Below are positions 43,736 to 53,237 of a stretch of DNA of 64,000 bases, in pieces; positions within the stretch are counted from its first letter, which is position 1; every line of letters starts with the position of its first letter. Source of the DNA: CAIXQW01 sp046049675 (lineage in GTDB: Bacteria; Bacteroidota; Bacteroidia; Chitinophagales; Chitinophagaceae); the NCBI GenBank assembly GCA_046049675.1, contig JBJORA010000028.1, positions 30,247-94,246 on the forward strand, in the 5' to 3' direction. Under the pieces are notes generated by a model that saw only the letters and a list, made by a program, of their open reading frames with translations, was not told the origin of the DNA and did no database searches. A program made the translations under genes and the position numbers.

Positions 43736-45391
43736 ATGAAAGCATTTTTACACATTTTTACGTTATTAGTTTTTTGCACAATTGCAACTAATGCACAAAC
43801 GCAGAATGTCACTTTTCAGGTAGAGAATCCTACTTCAACGCCTGTATATGTATTTGGCAGCTGGACAAACTGGAGCAACTGGCCAGGTACACCCATGACA
43901 ATGGTAGCGCCCGGAAAGTATTCTGCTACAATTGCTATGCCACCAAGTGCAACATACGAGTTTTTGTACGTTCGTGATTCTAGTGGCAACAATGTAAAAG
44001 AACAACTTAATTCTACATGGTCTTGTACAAATGGCAATGTACAATACACGAATCGTGTATTTAATTTGGGCACCGCAGATACTGGTATCTGCTATACATG
44101 GCAAACATGCAATACATGTACCATCACACCTCCGCCTCCGCCGCCTACACCTGTAAACGTTACATTTCAGGTTGAAAGCCCAGATTCTACACCAGTATCA
44201 ATTATTGGTAGTTGGAACTGGAGCAACTTTCCAGGCGCTAGTATGAGTATGATAGCACCAAACAAGTATACAGTTACAATGCCTTTGCCACCAAATACAA
44301 CTTACGAGTTTAAGTTTGTAAACGGCGCAACGCCAACGCTTGAGACACTAGATCCAGCTTGGCCATGTACTAATGGCAACCAACAGTATACAAACCACGT
44401 ACTTAATTTAGGCGGCAACGATACAGCAATATGCTATACTTGGAGTAGCTGCAATACTTGCACGGTTACCCCTCCGCCTACTGATGTAGATGTAACATTT
44501 CAGGTAGAAAACACAGATTCTACTCCTGTGTACTTGTTTGGCAGTTGGAACAACTGGAGTAATTTTCCTGGTGCACAAATGACAAGCGTGGGTGGCAATA
44601 GATACGAACTTGTAGTACCACTTTCACCAAATGCAACCTACGAATTCAAGTATGTAAACGGTAACACACCAACATTTGAAACGCTAGATCCAGCTTGGCT
44701 TTGCACAAACGGCAATCAACAGTACACAAATCGTGTATTGAATCTAGCTGGCGCAGACACAACTGTTTGTACAAATTGGGCTTCGTGTGTTACATGTGTA
44801 CCACCACCACCGCCAGTTAATATTACTTTCCAAGTGCATCGTCCAGATTCTATGCCTGTATACGTTTTTGGATCATGGAGTAATTGGACAAATTTCCCTG
44901 GGTACCCAATGGCCTATAATGCAACTTTAGATGTTTATGAAACAACATTACTAATACCGCCTAACACACCAATAGAATATTTATTTGTAAATGGCGTTGG
45001 CACCAAAGAAGTTTTAGATCCTGCTGGTGCGTGTACTAATGGCAATGCGCAGTTTACAAACCGTAAAGCTACAGTTGCAACAAGCAGTGCTACTTACTGC
45101 AATGTTTGGGAAACTTGCGAAGCTTGCGTGCCACTCAGTATTAATAATATGCAAGCACAAGATTTAGTTGTTACCGTTGCAAATGGTAACATGCAAATTT
45201 TGTCGACGTTGCACAAAAAAGTAGATGGCTTAGAAGTATTTGATATGCTAGGACGATCTATCTATCGTAGTTCAACACACATTGCTACAAATACACCGAT
45301 TGACATTAATTTACAAGCTAGCGGAATGTTTATTGTTCGTATAAAGCAAAACAATATTTATACAACCACTAAGGTGCTAGCAGCAAATTAG
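43736..45391 (+). CDS. Secreted four-module carbohydrate-binding T9SS cargo
   Basis: A 551-aa protein with a signal peptide (FTLLVFCTIATNA/Q). Four homologous ~110-residue modules (FQVE-x-STPVYVFGSW-NW-NFPG, then YEFKYVNG, then ACTNGNxQYTNR) begin near residues 22, 140, 250 and 360. Each ends with a CxxC pair and is separated by Pro linkers. The VxFQV...GSWxxW pattern resembles starch-binding/CBM20-48 E-set folds. The C-terminal ~85 residues are a type A sorting domain (LEVFDMLGRSIYRS, FIVRIKQNNIYTTTKVL). Likely a secreted glucan-binding protein linked to the upstream operon by position. Confidence 0.85.
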   Translation: MKAFLHIFTLLVFCTIATNAQTQNVTFQVENPTSTPVYVFGSWTNWSNWPGTPMTMVAPGKYSATIAMPPSATYEFLYVRDSSGNNVKEQLNSTWSCTNGNVQYTNRVFNLGTADTGICYTWQTCNTCTITPPPPPPTPVNVTFQVESPDSTPVSIIGSWNWSNFPGASMSMIAPNKYTVTMPLPPNTTYEFKFVNGATPTLETLDPAWPCTNGNQQYTNHVLNLGGNDTAICYTWSSCNTCTVTPPPTDVDVTFQVENTDSTPVYLFGSWNNWSNFPGAQMTSVGGNRYELVVPLSPNATYEFKYVNGNTPTFETLDPAWLCTNGNQQYTNRVLNLAGADTTVCTNWASCVTCVPPPPPVNITFQVHRPDSMPVYVFGSWSNWTNFPGYPMAYNATLDVYETTLLIPPNTPIEYLFVNGVGTKEVLDPAGACTNGNAQFTNRKATVATSSATYCNVWETCEACVPLSINNMQAQDLVVTVANGNMQILSTLHKKVDGLEVFDMLGRSIYRSSTHIATNTPIDINLQASGMFIVRIKQNNIYTTTKVLAAN

Positions 45392-45468
45392 TAGTTCAAG
45401 TACTTAGCAATATAGCTGCGGTTAGTTGCGGCGTTTAGTAGGTCAAATTCAGTTACTACTAGCAAGAT

Positions 45469-45484
45469 TGGCACTCTTTTTGCA
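45469..45484 (+). promoter_or_regulatory. Sigma-54 promoter TGGCAC-N5-TTGCA
   Basis: A perfect match to the -24/-12 consensus TGGCACnnnnnTTGCW, 82 nt upstream of the ATG at 45567. This is the only clear sigma-54 site noticed. An activator site could not be identified. Confidence 0.7.
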
Positions 45485-45566
45485 TATCGAGTACGTTTAT
45501 TATAATCCCCCCATGATTAAATGAACCATAAACAAGTTTATTAATCAAAAAACCAAAATAACAATT

Positions 45567-46685
45567 ATGATCAAAAATTTTACAAAACAACTTTTCGTTG
45601 CAGCGGCGCTGATTGCAATGAGCTTTTCTGCAAAAGCGCAAATAACAGTTACGGTAGATCCTAGTGCAACATGGGTAGGCTATATGAATGTGTTTGACTT
45701 AGGCATGGGTTACCAATTTGGTGGTCCTTGGGGCTTAGCCGATGTAAAGACAACCTTAGATGTACCTAATGATGCAGTTATCTTACAGCCAAATTTTAAT
45801 ACATATGATCCTTTGGACGCGTATTGGAGCGACGGCGCAGGCAATGGCAATAAGATCATGGAGGCCAATTCGTATGTTGAATCTACAGCATTGGGTGGTC
45901 AAACAGTAACTTTCGAAGGCCAAGTAGATGCTAATAGCCTAGATGCAGCCTATACAGCTACAGCATTTATCAAGGTTTTAGACCCTAGCATGGGGTATGC
46001 TACAGTATTGTACACTACTACACCATTGCCAGCAACAGGTAACCCCTTTACTGTGAGTGCAGCTATACCAAGCACACCAGGTTTAATTGCACAATTAGGA
46101 TTTACCATTTTAGGCATAAATGCTAACCCAGCAAATGAAGCAGCGCTCGGCAGTATAAGTGTTAGCGCTACACCGCCGCTTGGAGTTTCTCTAAAAGATT
46201 TTGGAGCTAGCACTGCCAACGGTACAACAAAGCTTTCTTGGACAAGCCTTAACGAAGCTAATATGTTTGCATACGACATCGAGAGGAGCCTAGATAATAA
46301 GCAATTCACGAAGATTGGGACAGTAAATGCAACTAATAATGCAATTGCACAATACACTTACAATGACGAACTAACTAGTAACGTAGCTTACTATCGTCTT
46401 AAAATGATTGACAACGATGGAAAAAGTACTTATTCAAAAATAGTTGCTGTTAATAATACAACATCAGCAACATTGAGTTTATTGCCTAATCCTGCTACAA
46501 GTGTAGTTGCCATTAGTGGAAAAAATGTACTTGGTGATTTAGTTGTTACAAATTCACTTGGTACAGTAGTAGCTAAAACAAATGCAGCAAGTAATAATTA
46601 TAGCTTGGATGTAAGCACACTTACAAGTGGTGTTTACCTTATTCGTACAAAAGCTGGACATACAGCTAAGTTTATCAAGCAATAA
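45567..46685 (+). CDS. Secreted carbohydrate-binding-like T9SS type A cargo
   Basis: A 372-aa protein with a signal peptide (FVAAALIAMSFSAKA/Q). An N-terminal ~160-residue domain begins ITVTVDPSATWVGYMNVFDL and contains FGGPWGLADVKTTLD and YWSDGAGNGNKIMEANSYVES. This domain is recurrent in secreted bacteroidotal glycan-active proteins and is probably a carbohydrate-binding module. A linker strand domain (SLKDFGASTANGTTKLSW) and a type A sorting domain (LSLLPNPATSVVAIS, SGVYLIRTKAGHTAKFIK) follow. Driven by a predicted sigma-54 promoter and followed by a terminator. Confidence 0.83.
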   Translation: MIKNFTKQLFVAAALIAMSFSAKAQITVTVDPSATWVGYMNVFDLGMGYQFGGPWGLADVKTTLDVPNDAVILQPNFNTYDPLDAYWSDGAGNGNKIMEANSYVESTALGGQTVTFEGQVDANSLDAAYTATAFIKVLDPSMGYATVLYTTTPLPATGNPFTVSAAIPSTPGLIAQLGFTILGINANPANEAALGSISVSATPPLGVSLKDFGASTANGTTKLSWTSLNEANMFAYDIERSLDNKQFTKIGTVNATNNAIAQYTYNDELTSNVAYYRLKMIDNDGKSTYSKIVAVNNTTSATLSLLPNPATSVVAISGKNVLGDLVVTNSLGTVVAKTNAASNNYSLDVSTLTSGVYLIRTKAGHTAKFIKQ

Positions 46686-46706
46686 AGTTAATTAGTAAAA
46701 AAACAT

Positions 46707-46744
46707 AAGCCGGCATCACTATCTATTAGGGTGCCGGCTTTTTT
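46707..46744 (+). terminator. Rho-independent terminator after the T9SS binding protein
   Basis: Stem AAGCCGGCA / TGCCGGCTT with a ~16-nt loop region and a T run. Confidence 0.85.
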
Positions 46745-46869
46745 ATGCACAAGACTTTGGGACCAGCCTTTCGCTCAGCTTTCTGCGGTGGTCGTTTGGT
46801 GGTTAGGTAAAAATATCAAATAGCCTTGCCTATTTTATAATTGGAATTGGTATAACTTGCACAAGCACA

Positions 46870-47607
46870 GTGAAGCAGGCCATTAAAAATTTAATTAAAC
46901 GACTGCCTATAGCGTTTACCAAAAATCAGCAGTACGATAGAGATACTAAGCGTGTGCTTAATGTGGTGCTTTCTGCTAGTAGCAATTGCATAGATATTGG
47001 TTGCCATAAAGGCGAAATCATGGACGAGTTTCTGCAGCGCGCGCCACAAGGGCAGCACTATGGTTTTGAACCAATACCAAATATGTATCGTGCCTTAGTA
47101 AGCAAATATGCACAGCACCCCAATGTGCACATACACGAACTAGCATTAAGCGATAAGCTGGGCAGTACAAGGTTTAACTATGTAAGCTCTAATCCGGCTT
47201 ACAGCGGCATGCTTAAGCGGCAGTATGATAGGCCAGAAGAGCAGGATCAACAAATTACTGTTGCAACAAATTTGCTTGACAATATGATTGAGGCACAAAC
47301 TGCCATTACACTAATTAAAATTGATGTGGAAGGTGGTGAGTACCAAGTATTACAAGGCGCTAAGCAAACAATAGCACGCACCAAGTGTTTAGTAATTTTT
47401 GAACATGGTTTAGGTGCTAGTGATGTATACGGTACTACACCACAAATGATATTCATTTATTTTGCAAGCATCAATTATAATATTACGACGATGGCTGCAT
47501 GGCTAAAGCAAAAAGCACCGTTTAACGAACAGCAATTTGTAGAGCAGTTTATGCAGAAGAAGAATTATTATTTTTTGGCTTATAGTGCAACAAAACAAGT
47601 TAAGTAG
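46870..47607 (+). CDS. FkbM-family SAM-dependent methyltransferase
   Basis: A 245-aa protein, GTG start. FkbM motifs: SAM-binding CIDIGCHKGEIMDEFL (~38-53), HYGFEPIPNMYRAL, the LIKIDVEGGEYQVLQGA motif (~155-171) and FEHG. It methylates an unknown hydroxyl substrate, often polysaccharide sugars or secondary metabolites in this family. No obvious polysaccharide cluster is adjacent. It converges on porV with a terminator between them. Confidence 0.88.
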   Translation: MKQAIKNLIKRLPIAFTKNQQYDRDTKRVLNVVLSASSNCIDIGCHKGEIMDEFLQRAPQGQHYGFEPIPNMYRALVSKYAQHPNVHIHELALSDKLGSTRFNYVSSNPAYSGMLKRQYDRPEEQDQQITVATNLLDNMIEAQTAITLIKIDVEGGEYQVLQGAKQTIARTKCLVIFEHGLGASDVYGTTPQMIFIYFASINYNITTMAAWLKQKAPFNEQQFVEQFMQKKNYYFLAYSATKQVK

Positions 47608-47621
47608 CATTAATGTGGTAG

Positions 47622-47654
47622 CAAAAAAAAGCGACCAACATTATGCTGGTCGCT
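47622..47654 (-). terminator. Terminator between the FkbM gene and porV
   Basis: Stem AGCGACCA / TGGTCGCT (47630-47654). On the minus strand it is followed by eight T residues, so it mainly ends the porU-porV transcript, with possible use by the convergent gene. Confidence 0.85.
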
Positions 47655-47681
47655 CCTCAATTATTTTCAATTAGCTAAATA

Positions 47682-48905
47682 TTACTCTTCGCCTTTAGCA
47701 TCTTCTTCTTCTTTCTTCTTCGCCATTTTGTCGAAGTCAAACATTAAGCTAAAGCGCAATGTATTGCTCAATGGATTGCGAGCAATACCACTACCACTTG
47801 GAATTAGGTAGCTGAAGTTCAATTGGAATACATTGTATTTGAAACCTAAACCAACTGTGCCGTACTTACGTGCACCCTTTGTTTGATGCTCATAGAAATA
47901 ACCCGCACGCGCAAAGAACTGGTTTTGGTAGCTATACTCAGCACCACCGCTAAGGTTTACCTCGCGCATTTCTTCGCCAAAGCCACCTGGTGCATCACCA
48001 AATGAACTGAAGAAACCATTGATTACGCTTACATTATCACGAGTGCGCAAAACTGTATCACCTGTGCTAGGATCTACAACTAATGCAAGACTTGGTACCA
48101 ATAACTTATTAAACTCTACTGTACCAGTTACTTTATTGAACTCGTCAATTACATGCGTATACGCACCACCTAGTGCAAGATTAGTAGGCAAAAAGTCTCG
48201 ACGTGTTTGGTTGTAGCTTATTTTACCACCAAGATTAGTGATAGCTGCACCAAAATTTACTTTATTACCACTTTCCTCATCATTTACCTTTAGTGGTTTA
48301 CTGTAAAAAAAGCCGATATCTGTAGCCATTGTAGTAGCAGGGCGTACTACGTTACTTGGCGTAGCACTTGGGCCATTAGCGATATTACTATGTATTAAAC
48401 GACCACTTACTCCCACACTCATAAAAGTGCTAAGCTTGCGGCTATAACCTGCATCTATGGCATACTCACGCGGGTAACCAGTACCAAGGCTAACAGCATC
48501 AATACTTGTATAATCAATTTGACCTAAATTAAAGTAACGTAGGCTAGCACTAAAGCTTTGATTATTGTCTTCGCCAAACTTCTTAAAGTAGCTCAGATAT
48601 GCCAAGTTGATATCTGGTACTAGGTCGCGCAACCATGGTGTGTATGTGATACTCAAACCTTGGTTTTTGCTATTCATAGCCATTTTGCCAATATTCCAGT
48701 GTTGGTCGTTTACATCGGCATCGGTTGCAACACCACAGTCGCCCATAGCGCCGCCACGTGCATCAGGACCAATACGTAAAAAAGGTACAGCTGTGGTAAT
48801 TGTTCTAAAACCATTGTTTTGACCATTAATACCTGTTTGCGCATTTGCAGCACTCGCTAGGCTCATTGCAGTCAAAATTGCCAATGAAATTTTCTTACTC
48901 ATCAT
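47682..48905 (-). CDS. porV: T9SS outer-membrane shuttle protein PorV (LptO)
   Basis: A 407-aa outer-membrane barrel of the FadL/PorV family: signal peptide (ISLAILTAMSLASAANA/Q), RTITTAVPFLRIGPDARGGAMGDCGVA, AYSxKLSTFMSVGVSGR-type strands, ending IARNPLSNTLRFSLMFDFD and an acidic tail. In T9SS, PorV accepts cargo and passes it to the PorU sortase. It lies 92 nt after porU on the same strand, which supports the call. The long upstream in-frame extension to 48992 is rejected because MMSKK starts a normal signal peptide (start 48905 or 48902). Confidence 0.93.
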   Translation of the reverse strand: MMSKKISLAILTAMSLASAANAQTGINGQNNGFRTITTAVPFLRIGPDARGGAMGDCGVATDADVNDQHWNIGKMAMNSKNQGLSITYTPWLRDLVPDINLAYLSYFKKFGEDNNQSFSASLRYFNLGQIDYTSIDAVSLGTGYPREYAIDAGYSRKLSTFMSVGVSGRLIHSNIANGPSATPSNVVRPATTMATDIGFFYSKPLKVNDEESGNKVNFGAAITNLGGKISYNQTRRDFLPTNLALGGAYTHVIDEFNKVTGTVEFNKLLVPSLALVVDPSTGDTVLRTRDNVSVINGFFSSFGDAPGGFGEEMREVNLSGGAEYSYQNQFFARAGYFYEHQTKGARKYGTVGLGFKYNVFQLNFSYLIPSGSGIARNPLSNTLRFSLMFDFDKMAKKKEEEDAKGEE

Positions 48906-48997
48906 TATTCTTCTATTCGTTTTCTGAAGTAGATGTTGCTCAATAAATGTATAACGCGTTTTTTGGTAATTGCTTGTGTTTGCGCGCTGCAATAATA

Positions 48998-51900
48998 CTA
49001 TAAAATTACTAGCTTTTGGTACTTGAAAGCACTTTTTCCAATGTTACTTTTATAATAAATTTTGTACAAGTACGTGCCACGCCCAAGCTTTTCGCCCATT
49101 TGGTCGGTACCATCCCATGCAATATCGTCAATTCGGCTACTTTCGCCAAATCGTATATTTTGGATAGTTTTAACAAGTGCGCCGCTCACTGCATAGATTT
49201 CTACTGTGATGTATAGCGTTGCACCACTTTGATTGTGGTCAAAGCAAAAATTGGTACTTGTCGTAAACGGATTTGGGTAGTTATAAACCCTATCGATTTG
49301 AGCCTCAGTACTTTCTTGCACAACAAAATCTACGCTACCTGTTCCACTATTGTTCAACACATCCCAAGCCTTCACTGTAATAGTGTGCAAGCCCGGCTTT
49401 AGACCTTTAAAAGGATAGCGTACTACACCTTTGGTATAGTCGTCTTTTGCGGCTTCGTAGAAGGTGTTGAGCACAATTGGCTCGGCTGTGTTGCCATCCA
49501 AAATTGCTGTGATATCATGGCCTACGCTATTGCCTGTAGTGTTTATGCCGTTATCGTCTTCTAGCTCAATGTACAAAGTACTATTAGGCGCTGTCATGCC
49601 ACCATTGATAAACTTATTATTGTTCATAAACGGCTTTACAATAGGCCCTTCATTGTCAGTAATGGTAGTGTTGCCTACGCCGCCAATTACAATGTTGGTG
49701 TCTGCACCAGTAGCATCAATTGCGCTGCTATAAGCATACATACTTATTTTGCCTTTGCCTATGCTATAGTCAATGTCTTTTGGCACAATAAAACTTACGC
49801 TGTACTTACCATTGATAACGGTTGCACTACCACGAAATACAACAGCATTTTGTAACGTGTAATTAATCTTTGGACTGTTATTGGTATTGGCTAAAGTTTG
49901 CAACTTGCGCTTTTTGTCGAAGATGCTAATATTAACTGTGCCATTAAACGCCGTATTTGTTGCACCATTCTCATCAAGTACTCTGCCGCTAAGTGTATAC
50001 TTGTTTAATGCCCTCAATGTATCTGCTAAGAGCGCTAAACTTTTGCCATTCAAACTATCTGCTACAACTTTAAGCTGCGGGATGGCAAGGTGCAATGCGG
50101 GATCGCCTAGTAAGGCAAATTTTCTAAAATTAGAACCTGTATATTCTGGTACAGCATTAACGTAAGTGATGTTTTTACTAAGCCTATAAGCTTCACCCAG
50201 GCTAGGTATTTTGCCATTGGCTTGCTTGGTAAATGCCACGCTCATATAGTCGCGGTTCATTATTCTATTTTCAGCTTGATAAACCAACTGTGTGGTTGTC
50301 ATTAAAGCAATGGCACCACCTTTGTCGTAAAGCAAAAGTTTTTCGCCCGCACTATATGTTTCTGGTTGATTGAAGGGAGCAAAATCGCATGTAGCAGTAA
50401 TAAAAAGTGGCAACTTATTATAGTTGGTATAGTTGGCAATGTCGCCTTCGGTAAACAATCTTTCTTCGCACCATGCAGCTGGACCACCATGGCCATTATA
50501 GTTTACAATAAGCGTACCGTTATACATATTGGCATCAAGGGCTTGTTTAGCCTGTGGCGCGCGAGCCCCAGCAGCAGTAGCTTCTAGCGGATAGCCATCT
50601 ACATGTATTTTATACATATTGCCTTCAGGGAAATTTGCTGCAGCTGTACTGCTCATGATTTCGGCATCAACAGCATGTACACTGTTGTCGCCATTATCAC
50701 TACAGAAGGTTAAATTGTTTTTCCAAGCGCCATAGCTATTTGCGCTTTCGTAGTTAATTATTTTGTCTACTACAGCTTTTGCTTCAGCAGCAGTTTTGCA
50801 AGGAATACGACCAACACCGATGTCTATGGTGTTAGCAATATCAAAGTTGTTGATGTTTTCGTTATCGTCCAGCATGCCAAAAAAATCGTCGCTACAAAAG
50901 CCAGTAATCTTACTAATGCTTTCGCGCGTTTCGTGGCTTGGTACAAAATTGCCAAAGGTGCTAATGCGACCCTTATAATCGTAGCTAGCATCGCCAAAAA
51001 GCAATATACTTTTAGGCATATCAGCAGCAGTACTTGCTCTGTCGTAAAACATTTTTGTAAAGTTGCGCAAGGCTGCTAGGTCTTGGCTGCCTGCACTAAA
51101 CTCGTTATACACTTGCTGCACATTTACAACTACAGTACGTAAACCATTTTTTGTGCTGTGATACTGTGCCAGTCTATTGGCTTCTGTTGTAAAATTGCTA
51201 TGTGTAATCACTACTAAATCCACTGCACCTAGCCCATGTAAATCTTGATTGGCTACTGTACCTACATAGCTTGGTTCGACAAACTGTGAGCCATCCCAGC
51301 TAATAAATTCGTGCAGTGTGCTGGCGCTTTGCTTAAAACTATGTGTCGTGCCACTACTTGTAAGTGCCATACTTAATGGACGAAGTGGGTCTGTAATATC
51401 CCACACGTTTGGCGTGGAGCTACTTTGCAAGTTGTATTGTGCTACAGCTCCAGCACCAACGCTTTGCCAATCTCTAAAACGCATTGCCGTTCCGTTTTGC
51501 ACTAGTTGTCTGCGTGTATACACAGAAACGTAATCGATATAGCCACTAGTAAAATCGTTGCCGCCCGCAAAATCAACGTTAACATCTATAGTGCTATTGG
51601 TGGTAGAAAGCGGGCTACTTAATTTTTTTGCACGAATGGTTGGGTCATAGAATTCGTTACCAATATACTGTAGGCTTGCATTGCCTAGGTTTTGGCCATT
51701 GGCACTAAGTGTAATGGTACTATAACCACTAGAGCCCACAGCACCAACGTAAGCCGTAACTTGTGCTGGCACTGTACTAACAATATTTGGTACGTTAAAA
51801 CTAAAGCTTTTGCTATTGCCAAAGCTATTGCCCATACGATAACCCCACCATAGTTTGCCAAATTTGCCAAAATTGTATTCGTCGCTTTCTTGAAATTGGT

Positions 51901-52795
51901 AATCGTCAAAAGCAGTAACTGTAGTGGTTGCAGCAGCACCTAAATTTGCAGTTTGTATTTGCTTTGTTGGTTCTTTATCAAAGTTTACAAAGTAGTAGCT
52001 AGCGTTTTCGTAGAGGTTGAATGCATGACTCAATGTTTTGCTTTGCGAGTCTGCTACAATAGCATGTGGGCCGCTTGCATAGAATACAACGTAATCGCCA
52101 GCATCCCATTTGCCATCGGCCATACCTACAAGTTGTATATGGTTAGGCACAAGATCGTCTTCTGGAATTATGGCGTTGTTTTCGCTTAACATCGTGCCAC
52201 CATTACCGTAGATGTTTATTTTTGTAACATCAACATTAGCGGGGTCTACACCAATTTTAGTTTTTACAAAATTGTAATCCATTTTGTACATGCCATTGCC
52301 ACCAACACTTATCTTGTAAAAACTTCCACTTGCTAATACACTATGTGCTGCATAGCTACGATTGCCGCGTGTTTTGCGTACTGCAGCTTGCTCGGTGTAA
52401 CGATATTTGTAACTTGTAATTTTGCGAATCGTACCATTGCTTTCTTGGATATAGATAGGCACTTGTATAAAGGCAAACGGTTTCTTTTGTTCAAAACCAG
52501 TTACTGCGTAAGGGATAAAAGCTTTTGGCAATATGATACCATCTTCAACTTTTGCATTGGTGAGTACTTCGCTTTGTACATCATAAAGTTCGGGTACAAC
52601 TGTGCTAAAATCCTTAAGCCAAACCTTTTCTGAAATTTCTAATTGCGTTGATTTGTTAATCACCGTGGCAACAGCCGGCAAAACAACATCAGCACTATTT
52701 TGCTCCGTGCTGCTTGTACGCACTTGTGCTATACTAAATTTTGCAAGGCTACACAAAATAGCAATGCCGCATAGTATTTTACTTACCCTTCTCAT
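48998..52795 (-). CDS. porU: T9SS sortase PorU (C25 gingipain-fold)
   Basis: A 1265-aa secreted protein. Signal peptide (ILCGIAILCSLAKFSIA/Q), an N-terminal beta region, and a C25 peptidase-like core with the catalytic pair His in LIVNYNGHGGPAAW (~767) and Cys in ITATCDFAPFN (~801). The C-terminal domain (YNYPNPFTTSTNF, ALVKTIQNI, WDGTDQMGEKLGRGTYLYKI) resembles a FlgD-ig/sorting domain. PorU removes the T9SS sorting signal and attaches cargo to A-LPS. Followed by porV. This is the secretion machinery needed by the type A and type B cargo genes elsewhere in the window; the core channel genes are not here. Confidence 0.93.
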   Translation of the reverse strand: MRRVSKILCGIAILCSLAKFSIAQVRTSSTEQNSADVVLPAVATVINKSTQLEISEKVWLKDFSTVVPELYDVQSEVLTNAKVEDGIILPKAFIPYAVTGFEQKKPFAFIQVPIYIQESNGTIRKITSYKYRYTEQAAVRKTRGNRSYAAHSVLASGSFYKISVGGNGMYKMDYNFVKTKIGVDPANVDVTKINIYGNGGTMLSENNAIIPEDDLVPNHIQLVGMADGKWDAGDYVVFYASGPHAIVADSQSKTLSHAFNLYENASYYFVNFDKEPTKQIQTANLGAAATTTVTAFDDYQFQESDEYNFGKFGKLWWGYRMGNSFGNSKSFSFNVPNIVSTVPAQVTAYVGAVGSSGYSTITLSANGQNLGNASLQYIGNEFYDPTIRAKKLSSPLSTTNSTIDVNVDFAGGNDFTSGYIDYVSVYTRRQLVQNGTAMRFRDWQSVGAGAVAQYNLQSSSTPNVWDITDPLRPLSMALTSSGTTHSFKQSASTLHEFISWDGSQFVEPSYVGTVANQDLHGLGAVDLVVITHSNFTTEANRLAQYHSTKNGLRTVVVNVQQVYNEFSAGSQDLAALRNFTKMFYDRASTAADMPKSILLFGDASYDYKGRISTFGNFVPSHETRESISKITGFCSDDFFGMLDDNENINNFDIANTIDIGVGRIPCKTAAEAKAVVDKIINYESANSYGAWKNNLTFCSDNGDNSVHAVDAEIMSSTAAANFPEGNMYKIHVDGYPLEATAAGARAPQAKQALDANMYNGTLIVNYNGHGGPAAWCEERLFTEGDIANYTNYNKLPLFITATCDFAPFNQPETYSAGEKLLLYDKGGAIALMTTTQLVYQAENRIMNRDYMSVAFTKQANGKIPSLGEAYRLSKNITYVNAVPEYTGSNFRKFALLGDPALHLAIPQLKVVADSLNGKSLALLADTLRALNKYTLSGRVLDENGATNTAFNGTVNISIFDKKRKLQTLANTNNSPKINYTLQNAVVFRGSATVINGKYSVSFIVPKDIDYSIGKGKISMYAYSSAIDATGADTNIVIGGVGNTTITDNEGPIVKPFMNNNKFINGGMTAPNSTLYIELEDDNGINTTGNSVGHDITAILDGNTAEPIVLNTFYEAAKDDYTKGVVRYPFKGLKPGLHTITVKAWDVLNNSGTGSVDFVVQESTEAQIDRVYNYPNPFTTSTNFCFDHNQSGATLYITVEIYAVSGALVKTIQNIRFGESSRIDDIAWDGTDQMGEKLGRGTYLYKIYYKSNIGKSAFKYQKLVIL

Positions 52796-52897
52796 AAATC
52801 CTTACACACAACGAAGTTACCCTTATTTTATTACATATTTTACAGCTGATTTTTGCATTTACTTGCCGTTTGCAATCAGCCTGAAGCTAACATAGCT

Positions 52898-53233
52898 CTA
52901 TTTTACGCCGTATTCTTCTTTGGCTAGTATTTCCTTTACTTTATTAAGCATATCGCCTTGAATAACAATGAGGCCATCCTTGACGCTACCGCCGCAGCCA
53001 CATTTGTTTTTCAGCAACTTGCATAGCGTTTCCATGGCATCGTCCGTGCCCTTAAAATTATCAATTATTGTAACGGTTTTTCCTGCGCGATGCTTTGTAT
53101 CTAGGGTTACTTTTAACTTTTGTTGGCTTGGATGGAGATTGTCTTTGCCTTCTACCTCATTATTGCCCATACGAAGGCTAGTGTCAGTGCTGTAGGCTAA
53201 GCCTCCTCTGTACTTTTGCTGTTTGCCACTCAT
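52898..53233 (-). CDS. SUI1/eIF1-like translation initiation factor (YciH family)
   Basis: A 111-aa protein with an N-terminal tail (GLAYSTDTSLRMG) and the SUI1 fold: LKVTLDTKHRAGKTVTIIDNFKG, LCKLLKNKCGCGGSVKDGLIVIQGD, LAKEEYGVK. The KNKCGCGGSVKDG loop is the family signature. Its exact role in bacteria is unsettled; fidelity of initiation is a family-level idea. It lies 4 nt after the kinase gene, as third gene of the nadC operon. Confidence 0.92.
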   Translation of the reverse strand: MSGKQQKYRGGLAYSTDTSLRMGNNEVEGKDNLHPSQQKLKVTLDTKHRAGKTVTIIDNFKGTDDAMETLCKLLKNKCGCGGSVKDGLIVIQGDMLNKVKEILAKEEYGVK

Positions 53234-53237
53234 GCCG

